Of a stretch of DNA of 44,357 nucleotides, positions 43,288 to 44,357 are shown piece after piece. Position numbers and translations under genes: made by a program. Where the stretch lies: positions 1 to 44,357 of the forward strand of contig CALHGE010000054.1 in assembly GCA_938029725.1 (NCBI GenBank). Direction: 5' to 3'. Under the pieces are notes generated by a model. The model was given only the letters and a program-made list of their open reading frames with translations. It was not told the origin of the DNA and ran no database searches. Positions within the stretch are counted from its first letter, which is position 1, and each line of letters starts with the position of its first letter. Origin of the DNA: an uncultured Flavobacteriaceae bacterium. Lineage in GTDB: Bacteria > Bacteroidota > Bacteroidia > Flavobacteriales > Flavobacteriaceae.

Positions 43288-43308
43288 GGTTAAACATAGG
43301 TTAAACAT
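43288..43308. repeat. Tandem 10-bp direct repeat upstream of integrase gene
   Basis: GGTTAAACAT occurs at 43288-43297 and again at 43299-43308, spaced 11 bp, one helical turn. It lies 17 bases before the integrase start codon. It could bind the integrase, the excisionase-like protein or a repressor. Confidence 0.5.
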
Positions 43309-43331
43309 TTTCTACTATTAAGATACGAATT

Positions 43332-43410
43332 ATGCAAATAAATGAAAAGCAAAAAATCATAAAATATTGATAATCAGAACATAAGAAAATAAATGCAAAT
43401 AAATGAAAAG
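43332..43410. repeat. 18-bp direct repeats between integrase and attachment site
   Basis: ATGCAAATAAATGAAAAG is present at 43332-43349 and at 43393-43410, a perfect repeat with 61-bp period. The second copy ends 11 bases before the tRNA fragment. Position and size fit arm-type binding sites of a tyrosine integrase. Confidence 0.65.
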
Positions 43411-43421
43411 TAAACTTTACC

Positions 43422-43465
43422 GCCTTACAAGCAGGGGGTCGAAGGTTCGAATCCTTCAGGGCCCA
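43422..43465 (+). tRNA. tRNA-Val(TAC) 3' fragment, ICE attachment site
   Basis: The sequence from CTTACAA (anticodon loop with TAC) through GCAGG (3' anticodon stem), the T arm GAAGG-TTCGAAT-CCTTC and the acceptor strand AGGGCCC with discriminator A is a tRNA-Val 3' half. The preceding bases do not pair with it (ACCGC where CCTGC is needed), and no D arm or 5' acceptor strand is present, so the gene is truncated. CCA is not encoded. This is the copy left at the far end when an element inserts into a tRNA 3' end. Confidence 0.85.
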
Positions 43466-43470
43466 CAATA

Positions 43471-43502
43471 AAAAAAGCTTTCGTTTTCACGAAAGCTTTT
43501 TT
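43471..43502 (+). terminator. Intrinsic terminator behind tRNA end
   Basis: Perfect 14-bp arms AAAAAAGCTTTCGT (43471-43484) and ACGAAAGCTTTTTT (43489-43502) with loop TTTC, followed by more Ts. It lies 5 bases after the tRNA fragment and was probably the terminator of the original tRNA-Val gene, so it belongs to the chromosome. It works in both directions. Confidence 0.85.
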
Positions 43503-43591
43503 GTTTTTGATATATTTCTGTTTTAGTCCAAGCCAATAAACTCTATTTGGTTTTATTTTTCTATGACTTCAGCAATTATGTTTGTGTCTAT

Positions 43592-44357
43592 TTAAACTCG
43601 GTTTAATTTAATAGGATAGGTTTTTCCTGAAGCCCATTGCGGAACATATAGATCACCATCATTATCAACCAAAACGTCATGCGGATTTCTAAATGTTTTA
43701 CCATCGAATTCAGGAGGAGTTAAATTTCCATCAGTATAAACAGGCAGGCCTCCACCTGGAAGCGATACAATTTTGTTGTTTGTATCTAATATGGCAATCA
43801 TGCCATCCCATGAATCCCACGTTTTGGTAACTATGACGGCAAAATAGATATTTTCACCATGAATTACTGGTCGACAAATAGAACATCCTGGAAGAGGAAT
43901 GGTCTCTAAATGTTTACCATCTAAAGTAAAACGTTTGAATTCTTGACTCGCCCTTGATGTAATTAATAAAGTTGGGTTTGCAGCATCTCTTGTGTCTAAA
44001 GTGATACCATGACAACAATTGAATTTATCAGCGCCTTCGCCCTTGCCTCCGAAATGGCTTAAATATTCACCTTTAGCATTGTATTTTATAATATAGTTTT
44101 GACCATATCCGTCGGCGACATAAAAATCACCATTAGGCATAATAGCGGTTTCTGTTGGTAGAAACTGATCATTACTTGTATAGCCATCAACTTCTTTTGG
44201 GCGTTCAAGTGTCATGATTATTTTTCCGTCTAAAGTAGTTTTATGAACTTGATGGGTATTAGGGTCAGTAATGAATAAAAATTGATCGCTACCCTCGCCA
44301 GCAATTGATAATCCGTGAGCACCTGGAAATTCTGTTCCCCAAGAGGTTAAAACCTTT
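43592..44357 (-). CDS. NHL-repeat beta-propeller protein (N-terminus beyond window)
   Basis: An open frame from the right edge to the stop at 43592; at least 254 residues are visible. NHL-type blades recur: GAHGLSIAGEGSDQFLFITD, ETAIMPNGDFYVADGYGQNYIIKYNAKGEY and NPHDVLVDNDGDLYVPQW, typical of six-bladed propellers. CCHGITLD and the CSICRP stretch hold cysteines and a histidine that may bind a metal. An internal Met at 44215 is not the start because the propeller pattern continues upstream. It lies outside the element and belongs to the host chromosome. Function unknown; such proteins often sit in secreted sugar- or lactone-processing clusters. Confidence 0.8.
   Translation of the reverse strand, partial: KVLTSWGTEFPGAHGLSIAGEGSDQFLFITDPNTHQVHKTTLDGKIIMTLERPKEVDGYTSNDQFLPTETAIMPNGDFYVADGYGQNYIIKYNAKGEYLSHFGGKGEGADKFNCCHGITLDTRDAANPTLLITSRASQEFKRFTLDGKHLETIPLPGCSICRPVIHGENIYFAVIVTKTWDSWDGMIAILDTNNKIVSLPGGGLPVYTDGNLTPPEFDGKTFRNPHDVLVDNDGDLYVPQWASGKTYPIKLNRV

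Larger units (their letters stand above)
1..43465. mobile_element. Integrative and conjugative element (right end and interior; left end outside window)
   Basis: A full CTnDOT-type transfer operon, relaxase, coupling protein, excisionase-like protein and tyrosine integrase lie together, and the integrase is next to a truncated tRNA-Val 3' end at 43422-43465. Integration into the 3' end of a tRNA leaves the intact tRNA at one end of an element and a 3' fragment at the other. The fragment here is the right end, so the element extends leftwards. I saw no other copy of the tRNA 3' sequence, so the left boundary is probably before base 1. The genes at 1-1758 are therefore provisionally inside the element. 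No transposase or insertion sequence was recognised. Confidence 0.85.

Noticed and set aside
1..44357. CRISPR arrays, insertion sequences and antibiotic-resistance genes
   Set aside because: No regularly spaced repeats, transposase motifs or recognisable resistance proteins were seen.

Overview
The window is A+T-rich DNA from the phylum Bacteroidota, most likely a member of the Flavobacteriaceae. The evidence is the CTnDOT-type transfer gene set (TraE, F, G, I-like, J, K, M, N, O, Q), Bacteroidota-style lipoproteins, a SAM-like tyrosine integrase of the Bacteroidota type, and A-rich rather than Shine-Dalgarno leader regions. Almost all of it looks like the interior and right end of an integrative and conjugative element (ICE). 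The right end is a 44-nt 3' fragment of a tRNA-Val(TAC) gene at 43422-43465, followed by the host tRNA terminator and a chromosomal NHL-repeat gene. No second copy of the tRNA end is visible, so the left end and the intact tRNA gene should lie left of base 1.

Layout from left to right. At 1-1758 there is a short gene end, a GspF/PilC-type membrane protein and a small lipoprotein. At 1775-13105, on the minus strand, is the mating-pair-formation operon, running from a small membrane protein and TraE down to TraO and a very long TraQ-like surface lipoprotein. At 13106-13668 is a non-coding region rich in inverted repeats (candidate oriT and leader). At 13669-16344 are a MobC-like accessory protein and a MOBP-type relaxase. 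At 16345-22700 is a cargo block of mostly unknown membrane proteins led by a DUF4041/T5orf172 (GIY-YIG-like) protein, bounded by two matching hairpins and containing two broken small genes. At 22700-24635 are an FAD-linked oxidase and a lipoprotein. At 24856-29986 is a tight three-gene operon: membrane amidohydrolase, HNH-ATPase fusion and second HNH protein. At 30456-38198, on the minus strand, are a degenerate-Toprim protein, a DUF3945-type protein, a Toprim protein, the coupling protein, an XRE regulator and a YhcG-type PDDEXK nuclease. At 38262-42002, on the plus strand, are a divergently transcribed M23 endopeptidase, a conserved-looking unknown, an excisionase-like protein, a G+C-rich structured repeat and a RadC-like protein. 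The integrase (42060-43271) and its attachment site end the element.

How the genes fit together: relaxase and MobC nick and carry the DNA, the coupling protein delivers it, TraG/TraE-O build the channel, the M23 enzyme opens the cell wall, and the integrase with the excisionase-like protein moves the element in and out of tRNA-Val. The cargo sits between the relaxase and the coupling-protein operon.

The most interesting unit is the 24856-29986 operon. It resembles Septu (PtuA ATPase plus PtuB HNH nuclease), but the ATPase carries its own HNH domain, the second HNH protein is a recognisable paralogue of that domain, and a membrane-embedded amidohydrolase is the first gene. I infer an anti-phage or anti-plasmid system of a form I do not know to be described; this rests on domain content and gene order only.
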